Source: JAAYXS01 sp043820985 (GTDB lineage: Bacteria; Planctomycetota; Phycisphaerae; UBA1845; Fen-1342). From it: a DNA stretch of 64,000 nt. This document shows, one piece after another, positions 35,799-43,933 of this stretch. Under the pieces are notes generated by a model. That model was not told the origin of the DNA. It made no database searches and saw nothing but the letters and a program-made list of their open reading frames with translations. The stretch lies in assembly GCA_043820985.1 (NCBI GenBank), contig JBDRDH010000032.1:1-64000 (forward strand), given 5' to 3'. The translations under genes and the position numbers were made by a program. Positions within the stretch are counted from its first letter, which is position 1; every line of letters starts with the position of its first letter.

Positions 35799-36165
35799 CC
35801 TTTTTAACAACTGAGGAGGGCAAAGCCCGGAATTCTGGGACGACACACGTTATGCAATGGTGTCGCCGGGTAGATGGGACGGATCGACCGAGGCCGACGG
35901 TGACGGGCAAGTGCGGAAACATCTTCCGCAGAAAAACCTCGATCGACTCGCTTGACACGTACCGCATCATAGATGTCCCCGGAATTGCCACTAGCGGCGG
36001 AGGAAATGGAAGACGCTTCGTAATCTGGTGAGCGGCGCTCACGCTTTCAATCGATGGTGGTCGGGGCTATGATTGCGGGGGTCAAGGGCGGTCTGCGAAT
36101 GCGCGCCGCGGCGGGCTCGGGTCGCCGGGCAGGTTCCCGCGTGATCATCAGGAGCCGCGCAGACC
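35799..36165. other. intergenic stretch between ankyrin-like gene and sulfatase
   Basis: Holds the first copy of the 50-base direct repeat (35830-35880). Otherwise no gene, RNA or promoter was recognised. Confidence 0.4.
35830..35880 (+). repeat. direct repeat copy 1 (aattctggg family)
   Basis: Starts aattctgggacgacacacgt and ends with gatgggac. About 40 of 51 bases match the copy at 39319-39370 with one or two indels. The two copies lie in the same orientation and bracket the sulfatase gene and the insertion sequence. Confidence 0.75.
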
Positions 36166-37701
36166 GTGACACCCGTGGAACACGCGAGGAAGTGGATGGC
36201 GTGGCGAGAGAGAGCACCGGGGGCAAACAGATCATGCCGGCGGTACCGTCGTGCGCTGGCGCGACGCGGGGTAAGTCGCCTGATGGTCGCTGTGGGGCTC
36301 GTGCTGTTTCTGTCCGCGTGTCGGCAGTCGGAGCAACCCGGGTCGGCCGCGACCGCCAAGCCCGGGCTGGAAGACAAACCGAACGTGGTCCTCATCACGT
36401 TGGACACGCTGCGCGCGGACCATCTCGGCTGCTACGGTTACGGGCCGGCGCGCACGCCGAACATCGACCGTTTTGCGGCGTCGGCGGTGCGCTTCGAGCT
36501 GGCCGTGACGGTCTCCAACAACACGTTTCCGTCGCACGCGGCGATGCTGATCGGCAAACACCCGCAGAGCTTCGGGGTGCCGCGCAACGGATTCAAGCTG
36601 CCGCCGGGGAACGCCACGCTGGCGACGATCCTCAAGTCGCAGGGTTACGAGACGGCGGCGTTTGTGAGTGCCTCCGTGCTCGAATCGTCGATGGGGTTGG
36701 CGCCGGGCTTCGACGTCTATGACCAGGCGTTCGACACGCGGGAGATTGACCAGGTTCAACGGCGGGCATCCGCGACGACGCCGGCCGTGATGGCGTGGTT
36801 GAAGCAACGCGGGGCGAAGCCGTTCTTCCTGTGGCTACATTACTTTGACCCGCACTATCCCTACACGCCGCCGGCACCTTACGACGATCTGTTCTATCCT
36901 GAGTACGAAGGTCCAGCGGATGGGTCGATCGAGTACCTCTCTGGCGTGGCCGGCGTGCGTGGTTTCCCGAAGCACGAGACGTCGCCGGAGGATTTCCGCC
37001 GGCTCGTGGCGCTCTACGATGGTGAAATCGCCTTTCTGGACGCGAACCTGGGCCCGGTGTTCGATCTTCTGGCGGAAGAGCATCACCGGCAGCGCACGGT
37101 CGTCGTCGTCGTCGCGGACCACGGTGAAAGCCTCACGGAGCACGACTACTACTTCGACCACGGCGAGTTCACGTATCAGCCGAGCATGCACGTGCCGCTG
37201 ATCATTCGGCCGCTGGGCTACGACGCGCAGAAGGGCTCGGGCGTGGCGGCGGAGCAGGTTGAAACGATCGACATCTTCACCACGGTGCTGGCGCAGGTTG
37301 GCCTCCCGGTTCCCGCGGGCACCGAGGGTCGTGACCTGACGCCACTGTGTCGGGGCGAGGCCGGCTGGGTCCGGAAGTTGTGCTTCGGCGAGGGGTGCCG
37401 GCCCTGGGGTGTGGAGCGGATGAACCCGGGCGCGTGGGCCAACCTGGGCAAATGTCAGTTCGCGCTCGACTTTCCGTGGAAGCTGATCCTGACGCCCTAC
37501 AAGCGCGCCGCGGAGTTGTACCGCCTGGACCTGGATCCCGGCGAGCTGCACAACGTGGCCCGAGAAGAAGGTGATGTAACCCGTCGGCTGGCAGAGGAAG
37601 CAGAGCGGTGGCGTCAGCGGGCCATCCAGGCACCGGGAGTGCAGGATCCGGCCAACATGCGGAAGCTCCGCTCGCTGGGCTATGTCGGGGATGATCCCTA
37701 G
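36166..37701 (+). CDS. sulfatase-like (alkaline phosphatase superfamily) lipoprotein, Thr nucleophile
   Basis: A 511-residue protein from a GTG start. The hydrophobic segment VAVGLVLFLSAC is a lipoprotein signal with Cys52 as lipobox; an ATG at 36283, 39 codons in, may be the true start. The catalytic fold is complete: VVLITLDTLRADHLGCYG metal motif and VVADHGES (317-322). At the nucleophile position it reads NNTFPSHAAMLIG with Thr120, not Cys or Ser, so formylglycine cannot form. It likely cleaves phosphate esters or transfers a phospho-group rather than acting as a true sulfatase. The stop codon lies in the inverted repeat of the neighbouring IS, so the end may be altered. Confidence 0.85.
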   Translation: MTPVEHARKWMAWRERAPGANRSCRRYRRALARRGVSRLMVAVGLVLFLSACRQSEQPGSAATAKPGLEDKPNVVLITLDTLRADHLGCYGYGPARTPNIDRFAASAVRFELAVTVSNNTFPSHAAMLIGKHPQSFGVPRNGFKLPPGNATLATILKSQGYETAAFVSASVLESSMGLAPGFDVYDQAFDTREIDQVQRRASATTPAVMAWLKQRGAKPFFLWLHYFDPHYPYTPPAPYDDLFYPEYEGPADGSIEYLSGVAGVRGFPKHETSPEDFRRLVALYDGEIAFLDANLGPVFDLLAEEHHRQRTVVVVVADHGESLTEHDYYFDHGEFTYQPSMHVPLIIRPLGYDAQKGSGVAAEQVETIDIFTTVLAQVGLPVPAGTEGRDLTPLCRGEAGWVRKLCFGEGCRPWGVERMNPGAWANLGKCQFALDFPWKLILTPYKRAAELYRLDLDPGELHNVAREEGDVTRRLAEEAERWRQRAIQAPGVQDPANMRKLRSLGYVGDDP

Positions 37702-37719
37702 CAGCCCGTGGTGAAAGTC
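37698..37719. repeat. left terminal inverted repeat of the IS
   Basis: Matches the complement of 39179-39200 in 20 of 22 positions and contains the TAG stop of the sulfatase gene. Confidence 0.85.
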
Positions 37720-37782
37720 AGATATCCATGTTATACTCCGTCCATCATTGGAGCACATTGATCGGCGAGGTCAGGGAGGACT

Positions 37783-39156
37783 ATGATGGCCATGGGGCAA
37801 CGGAGACGGGAGCGTCAAGAGACGTTCTGGATTCCGACCAGCGAACTGCCGCAGACGCCCGGACACCCCTTCTACGAGCAGCTGAACAAGATTCTGGATG
37901 GCCAGGGGTTTGACCGCTTCGTCGAGGAGCGGTGCCGGAAGTTCTATGCCGACAAGATGGGTCGTCCGTCATTGCCGCCGGCGATCTACTTTCGCATGCT
38001 GCTGGTCGGCTACTTCGAGGGAATCGACTCCGAGCGCGGCATTGCCTGGCGGGTGGCGGACTCGATGGCTCTGCGTCGCTTTCTGGGTTACGGGTTGACC
38101 GATCAGACGACCGACCATTCCTCGCTGAGCCGCAACCGTCGGCTGATCGATCTGGAGACGCACCAGGAAGTCTTCGTGTGGGTGCTGCAGGTTCTGGCTC
38201 GCGAGAAGCTGTTGGACGGCAAGACGCTGGGCATTGACGCTACGACTCTGGAGGCCAATGCGGCTCTGCGGAGCATCGTTCGTAAGGACACGGGCGATAG
38301 CTATCAGGAGTTCCTGACGCAGTTGGCAAAGGCCAGCGGGGTCGAAACGCCGACGCGGGAGGACTTGGCCCGCATCGACAAGAATCGCAAGCACAAAGGG
38401 TCGAACGACGATTGGGAGCATCCACACGATCCGGATGCCAAGATCACCAAGATGAAGGATGGCCGCACTCATTTGGCCCACAAAGCCGAGCACGCAGTGG
38501 ACTTGCAGAGCGGTGCGATCGTGGCGGTGACGCTTCAGCCGGCCAATCGAGGCGACACGACCAGCATCGCAGAGACGATTAAACAGGTTGATGAGAATCT
38601 GGTCGGCGTCATGGAAGACGAGCCCGCGTGTGAGCAGTTGAGCGAGTCGGTTCTGTCGGAAGTGGTGGCCGACAAGGGCTACCACAGCAACGCGGTTTTG
38701 AAAGAACAACGCGAGTCAGGCATCCGCAGCTACATCTCCGAGCCGGACCGCGGCCGTCGCCACTGGCAGGGCAAGCGTGCCGAACGTGACGCGGTGTATG
38801 CCAACCGTAGACGCATTCGCGGTCAGCGCGGGCAACGTTTGCGTGCCAAGCGTGCCGAGCTTCCGGAGCGCAGCTTCGCCCACTGTTACGACACCGGCGG
38901 TATGCGGCGAACGCATCTGCGGGGGCATCCGAACATATTGAAACGGTTGCTGATCCACGTGGCCGGTTTCAACCTGGGCTTGGTCATGCGCCGAGCCCTG
39001 GGATTCGGGACGGCGCGTGGCTTCCAGGGCCTTGCGGTCCGGATTCGCGCTGTGTTGGTATTGTGCAGGGCTCAACTGCGGCTCATCGGGCCACTGGCAG
39101 CCGCGTTAGGGCGTCCATCGTTGAATGGACGACCGATGACCCGGTTGGCCGCCTGA
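37783..39156 (+). CDS. DDE transposase (IS4/IS5/IS1182-like superfamily)
   Basis: A 457-residue transposase. The DDE triad appears to be Asp152 (GIDATTLEANAA), Asp297 (VVADKGYHSN) and Glu362 (PERSFAHCYDTGGMRR). The N-terminal domain GRPSLPPAIYFRMLLVGYFE precedes it, and the insertion HPHDPDAKITKMKDGRTHLA is typical of this transposase type. The gene seems intact. A strong ggagga ribosome site precedes two adjacent ATG codons. A tatact-like -10 lies in the left end of the element. Confidence 0.93.
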   Translation: MMAMGQRRRERQETFWIPTSELPQTPGHPFYEQLNKILDGQGFDRFVEERCRKFYADKMGRPSLPPAIYFRMLLVGYFEGIDSERGIAWRVADSMALRRFLGYGLTDQTTDHSSLSRNRRLIDLETHQEVFVWVLQVLAREKLLDGKTLGIDATTLEANAALRSIVRKDTGDSYQEFLTQLAKASGVETPTREDLARIDKNRKHKGSNDDWEHPHDPDAKITKMKDGRTHLAHKAEHAVDLQSGAIVAVTLQPANRGDTTSIAETIKQVDENLVGVMEDEPACEQLSESVLSEVVADKGYHSNAVLKEQRESGIRSYISEPDRGRRHWQGKRAERDAVYANRRRIRGQRGQRLRAKRAELPERSFAHCYDTGGMRRTHLRGHPNILKRLLIHVAGFNLGLVMRRALGFGTARGFQGLAVRIRAVLVLCRAQLRLIGPLAAALGRPSLNGRPMTRLAA

Positions 39157-39178
39157 ACCAAACGCCGCCGTACAAACC

Positions 39179-39200
39179 GACTTCTACCACGGGCTGCTAG
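39179..39200. repeat. right terminal inverted repeat of the IS
   Basis: Complement of the left end (20 of 22 positions). Confidence 0.85.
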
Positions 39201-39318
39201 GCCGACTTTACCGCCCCGATGGCGTAAGTGCCATCCCCGCAAGGTGATAGGTTCGGTTTTCTGTATGACCTATGTCTTGTGGTAGCGTTCCAACCCGAGG
39301 GTTTCGTACATGGTGCGT

Positions 39319-39370
39319 TAATTCTGGGGACAGTATACGTAATTCAATGGTGCCGCCGGTGGGATGGGAC
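39319..39370 (+). repeat. direct repeat copy 2 (aattctggg family)
   Basis: Starts taattctggggacagtatac and ends with gggatgggac. It repeats the sequence at 35830-35880 in the same direction. Similar ggggacagtatac sequences often accompany REP-type (Y1) transposases, from general knowledge; no such transposase is in this window. Confidence 0.75.
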
Positions 39371-39402
39371 CAGAGAGAGTGAGGGTGGGAGGATCCGAGG
39401 TT

Positions 39403-39756
39403 TCAAGGGTTCGAGGGGTCCTCGTGGCGGCGAGGGCTGGTTGAACCCGGGGTGCCGCATTCGGGGCAGCGGGGGGTGATGTTTCCGCGCAGGTTATAAC
39501 CACAGTTCGTGCATTGTCGGGACAGGATGCGGTCGGCGGGGCGGCCGCGTTGGCGGATGAGTAATAATTTGTAGCCGGCGACGGTGAGAAGAAGACAGGT
39601 CAACCAATTTACACACCATCTCAGCCAGGACACATGTACATACCAGGGGACGGTGCTGGTTTGTAGCCGGGTTTGGAAGGCGCGGTTGGCCTGGCCGATG
39701 AATGTTTGTCGTACATGGCCACAGGACCTCAGGGAATCTGATAGTTCCACCGACAC
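39403..39756 (-). CDS. small membrane protein with zinc ribbon
   Basis: A 117-residue protein with one membrane span (WCVNWLTCLLLTVAGYKLLL) followed by a zinc ribbon CTNCGYNLRGNITPRCPECG. This CxxCGYxLRG...CPECG pattern is frequent in short planctomycete membrane proteins of unknown role. The Arg/Pro-rich tail after the ribbon is probably disordered. Confidence 0.6.
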   Translation of the reverse strand: MSVELSDSLRSCGHVRQTFIGQANRAFQTRLQTSTVPWYVHVSWLRWCVNWLTCLLLTVAGYKLLLIRQRGRPADRILSRQCTNCGYNLRGNITPRCPECGTPGSTSPRRHEDPSNP

Positions 39757-40075
39757 GGCGCGTGCGACGGCTTGGGCTTCGGCTTCCGAGGTGGCGCGCT
39801 GGCCGTGGGTGTCTTTTGCGGTTTATGTGCAGATGAAAGCGTAAGCGCTATGTATGGGTATGCCTGAATGGATGCGCCAAGTATGTTGTGATACCTGTGT
39901 ATTGTTTCCCATGCGGATAGTAGTGGAAGTAGAGTTGCAGTAGCGGGGGATTGAGGCGAGTAGGGCTGTTAATAGAAGGCACGCGCCCCGGCGGCGCCAA
40001 CATCGAGGCTTATTGAATGTGACGGGCGTGCTCATGCTGGTAGTTGGCTTACAGCCGAGACGGCTGTGGTACCTG
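39757..40075. other. intergenic stretch with family C hairpin
   Basis: No gene recognised. A hairpin repeat lies at 40051-40070, just past the end of the M50 protease gene on the minus strand. Confidence 0.4.
40051..40070. repeat. family C hairpin repeat
   Basis: acagccgagacggctgt is a perfect inverted repeat (acagccg ... cggctgt). It recurs at 52391 with one change. It sits six bases before the end of the protease gene and may act as its terminator. Confidence 0.7.
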
Positions 40076-41104
40076 TTACGGGGGGTTTTGTTTTTGGAAT
40101 TTGCGCTCCTCTTCCTGGCGCTGGCGGGTGGCGCGTTCGAGGGCCTGGCGTTCGATGTAGCTCAGGCTCTGGATGCCGTGCTCGGAGACCTTCTTCAATA
40201 TGCGATCGACTTCGTCGGATAGTTGGGCTTTTTTGTCCTGCTTGGCCTGCCAGGCGCCGGGCTTGGGATTGGGAAACTCTAGTGGTCGTCCGCCGCCGCC
40301 TTTGGGCTTTCGGCGGCCAAACAAGCGTGCCCAAAAACCGGGACCGCTACGTTTGTCGCGGACGACGTAATCGGCACTCAGGAAGCGTTCGTTGGCTAAT
40401 GAGCCGCGGGCGGCCTGGTAGTGTTGATAGGAGGTCATGCCGCCGAAGATCGCGATTCCGATCAATATAAAGCTTTGGGTCATAGCTCCCAGCACGGCCA
40501 GGCCGATCGCGCCAACGATTCCCAGTTGGGCGGCGATGATGGTGGCGCGTGCCAGGCCGACGAATGGCCAGATGATGGTGCGGAACAGTTGCCCGCCGTC
40601 CATGGGGAAGATGGGCAACAGGTTGAAGCATAACAAAATGAGGTTGAGCCGATAGAAGAGCCACATGTAGAACTGCCACTGGGCGGTCATGTGGTCAATG
40701 CCGGGGCCAGCGAAAGGATTAAGCGAAATAACGCCGAACGCGCCGGTGCTGATGATCAAAATCGCGCCGCTGATCAAACAGAACAGAACATTGACGAGTG
40801 GGCCGGCGGCGACGGTGACGAACTGTGGCCAGGGGCGCATGGGAGCGCTGGCGTATGCCAGGCCGCCCAGGGGCCAGAGCATGATGTTGTCCGCGTGGCC
40901 ACCGACGGCGCGGGCTCCAAAGCAGTGCCCGAACTCGTGCACGAGTACGATGCCGAAGAGCATGCCCAGGAAGGCAAACTGGAACTGCCAGTCTTTCATG
41001 TCGGAGATCAGCCGATACGCGATCCAGAACACAAACAGGATGTGAATGTTGATCGTGATATCGAACAGGCGGCCGATCTTGAATGATCTGCCGAGAAAGT
41101 CCAT
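40076..41104 (-). CDS. site-2-protease-type M50 metalloprotease
   Basis: A 342-residue membrane protease. HEFGH (56-60) binds zinc and NLLPIFPMDGG (161-171) supplies the third ligand, inside five or six membrane spans. The C-terminal 100 residues are cytoplasmic and end with a short helical motif DEVDRILKKVSEHGIQSLSY seen in some rhomboid and S2P proteins. Such proteases cut membrane-bound substrates such as anti-sigma factors. The ATG overlaps the upstream Nudix stop by one base (TGATGG), giving a two-gene operon. Confidence 0.92.
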   Translation of the reverse strand: MDFLGRSFKIGRLFDITINIHILFVFWIAYRLISDMKDWQFQFAFLGMLFGIVLVHEFGHCFGARAVGGHADNIMLWPLGGLAYASAPMRPWPQFVTVAAGPLVNVLFCLISGAILIISTGAFGVISLNPFAGPGIDHMTAQWQFYMWLFYRLNLILLCFNLLPIFPMDGGQLFRTIIWPFVGLARATIIAAQLGIVGAIGLAVLGAMTQSFILIGIAIFGGMTSYQHYQAARGSLANERFLSADYVVRDKRSGPGFWARLFGRRKPKGGGGRPLEFPNPKPGAWQAKQDKKAQLSDEVDRILKKVSEHGIQSLSYIERQALERATRQRQEEERKFQKQNPP

Positions 41105-41634
41105 CAGTGGTTCCTTTTATTGAGCTTGAAGCGTTCGTAGAACAACAGGGCTACGATCGTCTTGCCGTCCACGATGCGGCCGTCGTGGATGGCCCGCAGG
41201 GCGTCATCATACTCCATCGGCGCCGGATGGATGCGCTCGCCAGCTTCAAGTTGGGTGGGGCCGGGTTTCAGGTCGTGGGCGGCGAAAACGTGCATGCGCT
41301 CGGTACAGATGCCGGGGGTGGAATAGAAAACGATCAGTTCTTCCAGAGAGCCGGCGGAATAGCCGGTCTCCTCGGTTAGTTCGCGGCGGGCACATTCGAT
41401 CGGCGGCTCGGGTGGATCGAGGGTGCCGGCGGGGAGTTCCAGTAGTTCCTGCTGGACGGCGACGCGGAAATTACGAATCAGCAGCACGCGGCCATCGGGC
41501 AGGAACGGCAGGATGATCGCGGCGCCGGGATGTACCACGATGTCATAATCGTGAACGGCCCCGGTAGCCACGGTGACGGGGATCCGCCGGACCGTGTACT
41601 TGCGGGATTTGAGAATCAATTGGCCTGCGTTCAT
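41104..41634 (-). CDS. ADP-ribose-pyrophosphatase-type Nudix hydrolase
   Basis: A 176-residue Nudix enzyme. The Nudix box GTLDPPEPPIECARRELTEE with TGY following fits Gx5Ex7REUxEExGU. The segment LLELPAGTLDP before the box and FYSTPGICTERMHVFAAHDL after it are typical of ADP-ribose diphosphatases. It should hydrolyse ADP-ribose or related nucleotide sugars. It is the first gene of a pair with the M50 protease. Confidence 0.92.
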   Translation of the reverse strand: MNAGQLILKSRKYTVRRIPVTVATGAVHDYDIVVHPGAAIILPFLPDGRVLLIRNFRVAVQQELLELPAGTLDPPEPPIECARRELTEETGYSAGSLEELIVFYSTPGICTERMHVFAAHDLKPGPTQLEAGERIHPAPMEYDDALRAIHDGRIVDGKTIVALLFYERFKLNKRNH

Positions 41635-41756
41635 ATATCGCTCTTGGGATTATAGTTATTAAGTGGGATATAGTAGCGGGAAATGGTGGTGTGGGTATTG
41701 CCGCGGTTTGGGTGGGACTGGATCGGCATGCTCGATGTAGCATGGTCCAGTATGAA

Positions 41757-41910
41757 GACGGCCGCCACAGAGGGCGGGCCGCTACGGGACGGCCAACGCG
41801 GAGGTGGGCCGCTACGGGACGGTCGCCACAGAGGGCGGGCCGCTACGGGACGGTTGCCACAGAGGGCGGGCCGCTACGGGACGGCCGCCACAGAGGGCGG
41901 GCCGCTACAG
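41757..41910. repeat. tandem array of five family A hairpin units
   Basis: Five head-to-tail units of 30-31 bases: gacggccgccacagagggcg followed by ggccgctacgg. Unit 2 is the most divergent (ccaacgcggaggt in place of ccgccacagaggg). Each unit has gcggcc/ggccgc arms. The spacing is direct, with no unique spacers, so it is not a CRISPR array. Confidence 0.88.
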
Positions 41911-41913
41911 ATT

Positions 41914-41936
41914 GACCGGTTGGAAACTGGTCCCAC
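41914..41936. repeat. family B hairpin repeat
   Basis: gaccggttggaaactggtcccac, immediately after the tandem array. Confidence 0.7.
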
Positions 41937-42023
41937 AGGTTTGGTGGCCGCTACTATTTGTGGTGGATTGACGTTCGCGGGCCGGCTTCTTACCGTGGCT
42001 GGAGCGATTTAGGAGATTTTGGC

Positions 42024-43262
42024 ATGCTGGGCCTGGCGTGGGCCAATTTGATGCACCACAAGCTGCGGACGGCGTTGAGTGCGCTGGCGGTGGGCCTGGG
42101 GATCGCGCTGCTATTGGTTTCGAAGGGTCTGGCCAACGGTTCGATCGCCGAGGTGGGTCGGCGGATGCAGAGCGTGAACGCGGAGTTGGTGGTTTTGCCG
42201 GCCCAGGAGAACATTATCTTTACGGGCGGGGCACCGTTTCCGGGGGTATTCGAGCGTTATATAGCCCGACTGGCGGATGAAAAGGGCCCGGTGGCGGAAG
42301 CGGTGATTCCGGTCTTTTTCGGGCAGGTCAGGATGGGCGGGCAGCAGCAGCGGGTTTTCGGCGTGGCGCCCGGCCAGATGGAGTTGTTTCTCGGACCACG
42401 GGGCGTGGTGGCCGGGCAGGTTTTCGAGCGTGCCCATGATTTTGCTCGGCGGGTGGCGGAATTACAACAGCCGGCTCCGGAGCTGGTTGAGGCCGAGGAG
42501 TTGACCGCCGCGGAGTTGGCTGATGGTCTGGAGCTGGTGATTGATGAGCGGCTGCGACGGGTGGGCGAGCCGGATCCGGCGAGTGGTAGTCGGCGGCCGT
42601 ATGAAGTGGGTGATGAGATCCGTCTGATGGGTAAGCCGTTCCGCATCGTGGGGGTGGTCGAGGCGGGCGTGGCGGGGCGGGTGTTCGCGCCGATTCAGAC
42701 CTTGCGGGCGATGTTGAATGGCGGCGAGAAGTGGTCGAGCATGTTTTTCGTCAAGCTACGGCCGGGGCTCGATGCGGCGGCGGCGGCGGATCTGTTGCAA
42801 GGGAAGCTGGGGGATGAGGCGCGGGTGGAGTTAAAAAGTGAATATGGGCGCTTGCTGCACGAGAGCTTCGCGCAGGTCAATGCGTACATGACGGCTACCA
42901 GCGGGCTAGCGCTGGTGGTGTGTTTTTTGTTTATTTTGCTGACGATGTACACCATGGTAGTGGAGCGTACGCGCGAGATTGGGATTCTCAAGTCGCTGGG
43001 CATGACGCGACTGGGGCTGGTGGGCTTGTCGATATCGGAGGCGTTGATCGTGACGGTGGTCGGGGTGGTGACGGGTATTGGTCTGGCGTATGTGGCCAAG
43101 GGGCTGTTGGGGGTTTTCAAGCCTTTGTTGACGGTGGATCTGGCGGTAGAGCTGCTATTGGCGGCGGTGGTTCTGGGCGTGGCGGGTGGCGTACTCAGCG
43201 CGCTGTATCCCGGCTATCGCGCAGCGCGGCTCGAGCCGGCCACGGCTTTGTGTTACGAATGA
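42024..43262 (+). CDS. MacB/FtsX-type ABC transporter permease
   Basis: A 412-residue permease starting at an ATG with ggag eight bases upstream. It has an N-terminal span (LALGLGIALLLVSKGLANGS region), a long exported domain (about 40-270) and three C-terminal spans with the FtsX motif ERTREIGILKSLGMTR. This family moves or pulls substrates outside the membrane using ATPase motion, as in LolCDE and MacB. Its stop overlaps the ATPase start by four bases. A second permease of the same family is four genes downstream, and only one ATPase is present. Confidence 0.88.
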   Translation: MLGLAWANLMHHKLRTALSALAVGLGIALLLVSKGLANGSIAEVGRRMQSVNAELVVLPAQENIIFTGGAPFPGVFERYIARLADEKGPVAEAVIPVFFGQVRMGGQQQRVFGVAPGQMELFLGPRGVVAGQVFERAHDFARRVAELQQPAPELVEAEELTAAELADGLELVIDERLRRVGEPDPASGSRRPYEVGDEIRLMGKPFRIVGVVEAGVAGRVFAPIQTLRAMLNGGEKWSSMFFVKLRPGLDAAAAADLLQGKLGDEARVELKSEYGRLLHESFAQVNAYMTATSGLALVVCFLFILLTMYTMVVERTREIGILKSLGMTRLGLVGLSISEALIVTVVGVVTGIGLAYVAKGLLGVFKPLLTVDLAVELLLAAVVLGVAGGVLSALYPGYRAARLEPATALCYE

Positions 43263-43933
43263 ACGACGAGTTGATGATCGACATTCACGACGTGCATCAC
43301 GCCTACCGGCATGGCGCGGTGGTCGAGCCGGTGTTGCACGGCATCGATCTGCAGGTGCGGCGGGGTGAATTCGTGGTGATCATGGGCCCGTCGGGCTGTG
43401 GCAAGACGACGTTGCTGAATATTCTGGGGCTGATGATGGCGCCGACGCGGGCGGCCACGGTTGCGATCGCCGGCGTGGAGACGCGGGATCTGTCGGACAC
43501 GGCGCGGACGCGATTGCGTCGGGAAGCGATCGGTTTTGTGTTTCAGCGTTTCAATCTTTTGCCGACGATCAGCGCGCGGCGCAACGTGGCGTTGCCGCTA
43601 CGGATTCGGGGTGAGATGCGGAATGGTGAAGTGGAGACGCTGCTGCGGCAAGTGGGCTTACAGGAGTATGCGGATAAGAAGCCCGGCCAGCTTTCGATGG
43701 GCCAGCAACAGCGTTTCGCGGTGGCGCGGGCCCTGGTGGGTCGGCCGGGATTGTTGTTGGCGGACGAGCCGACTGGTAACCTGGATTCGGCCAACGCGGA
43801 AGCGGTGTTGGAATTGCTGTCGGGAGTTCATCGCGAGCGCGAACAGACGATCGTGATGATTACGCACAATGAGCACCTGGCGGTCGCGGCCGATCGTATA
43901 CTGCACATACGTGATGGAAGCTTTGTCGAATAA
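43259..43933 (+). CDS. ABC transporter ATP-binding protein (MacB/LolD-type)
   Basis: A 224-residue ATPase with Walker A GPSGCGKTT, signature LSMGQQQR, Walker B LLLADEPTGNLDS and the switch histidine in MITHNEH. It is the LolD/MacB class, with the usual LHGIDLQVRRGEFVVIMGPS start. The ATG is coupled to the permease stop. It should drive the two FtsX-type permeases of this run. Confidence 0.95.
   Translation: MNDELMIDIHDVHHAYRHGAVVEPVLHGIDLQVRRGEFVVIMGPSGCGKTTLLNILGLMMAPTRAATVAIAGVETRDLSDTARTRLRREAIGFVFQRFNLLPTISARRNVALPLRIRGEMRNGEVETLLRQVGLQEYADKKPGQLSMGQQQRFAVARALVGRPGLLLADEPTGNLDSANAEAVLELLSGVHREREQTIVMITHNEHLAVAADRILHIRDGSFVE

Larger units (their letters stand above)
37698..39200 (+). mobile_element. 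complete DDE insertion sequence with terminal inverted repeats
   Basis: The left end begins ctagcagcccgtggt and the right end finishes accacgggctgctag; the 22-base ends match at 20 positions. The palindrome CTAG at each edge may be a 4-base target duplication or part of the repeat. The element is about 1.5 kb with a single transposase. It inserted at the last codon of the sulfatase gene. Confidence 0.88.
41635..42023. other. intergenic region dominated by repeats
   Basis: Between the divergent Nudix and permease genes. It contains a five-unit tandem array and a family B hairpin (both listed). The permease ribosome site ggag is at the right end. No other signal was recognised. Confidence 0.5.

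Noticed and set aside
41757..41910. Tandem array as a CRISPR array
   Set aside because: The units are directly adjacent with no unique spacers, and no cas genes lie in the window.
42024..43933. Calling the permease/ATPase pair lolCDE
   Set aside because: The layout is similar but the sequences match only the general MacB/FtsX family, and the neighbouring genes differ from known lol operons.
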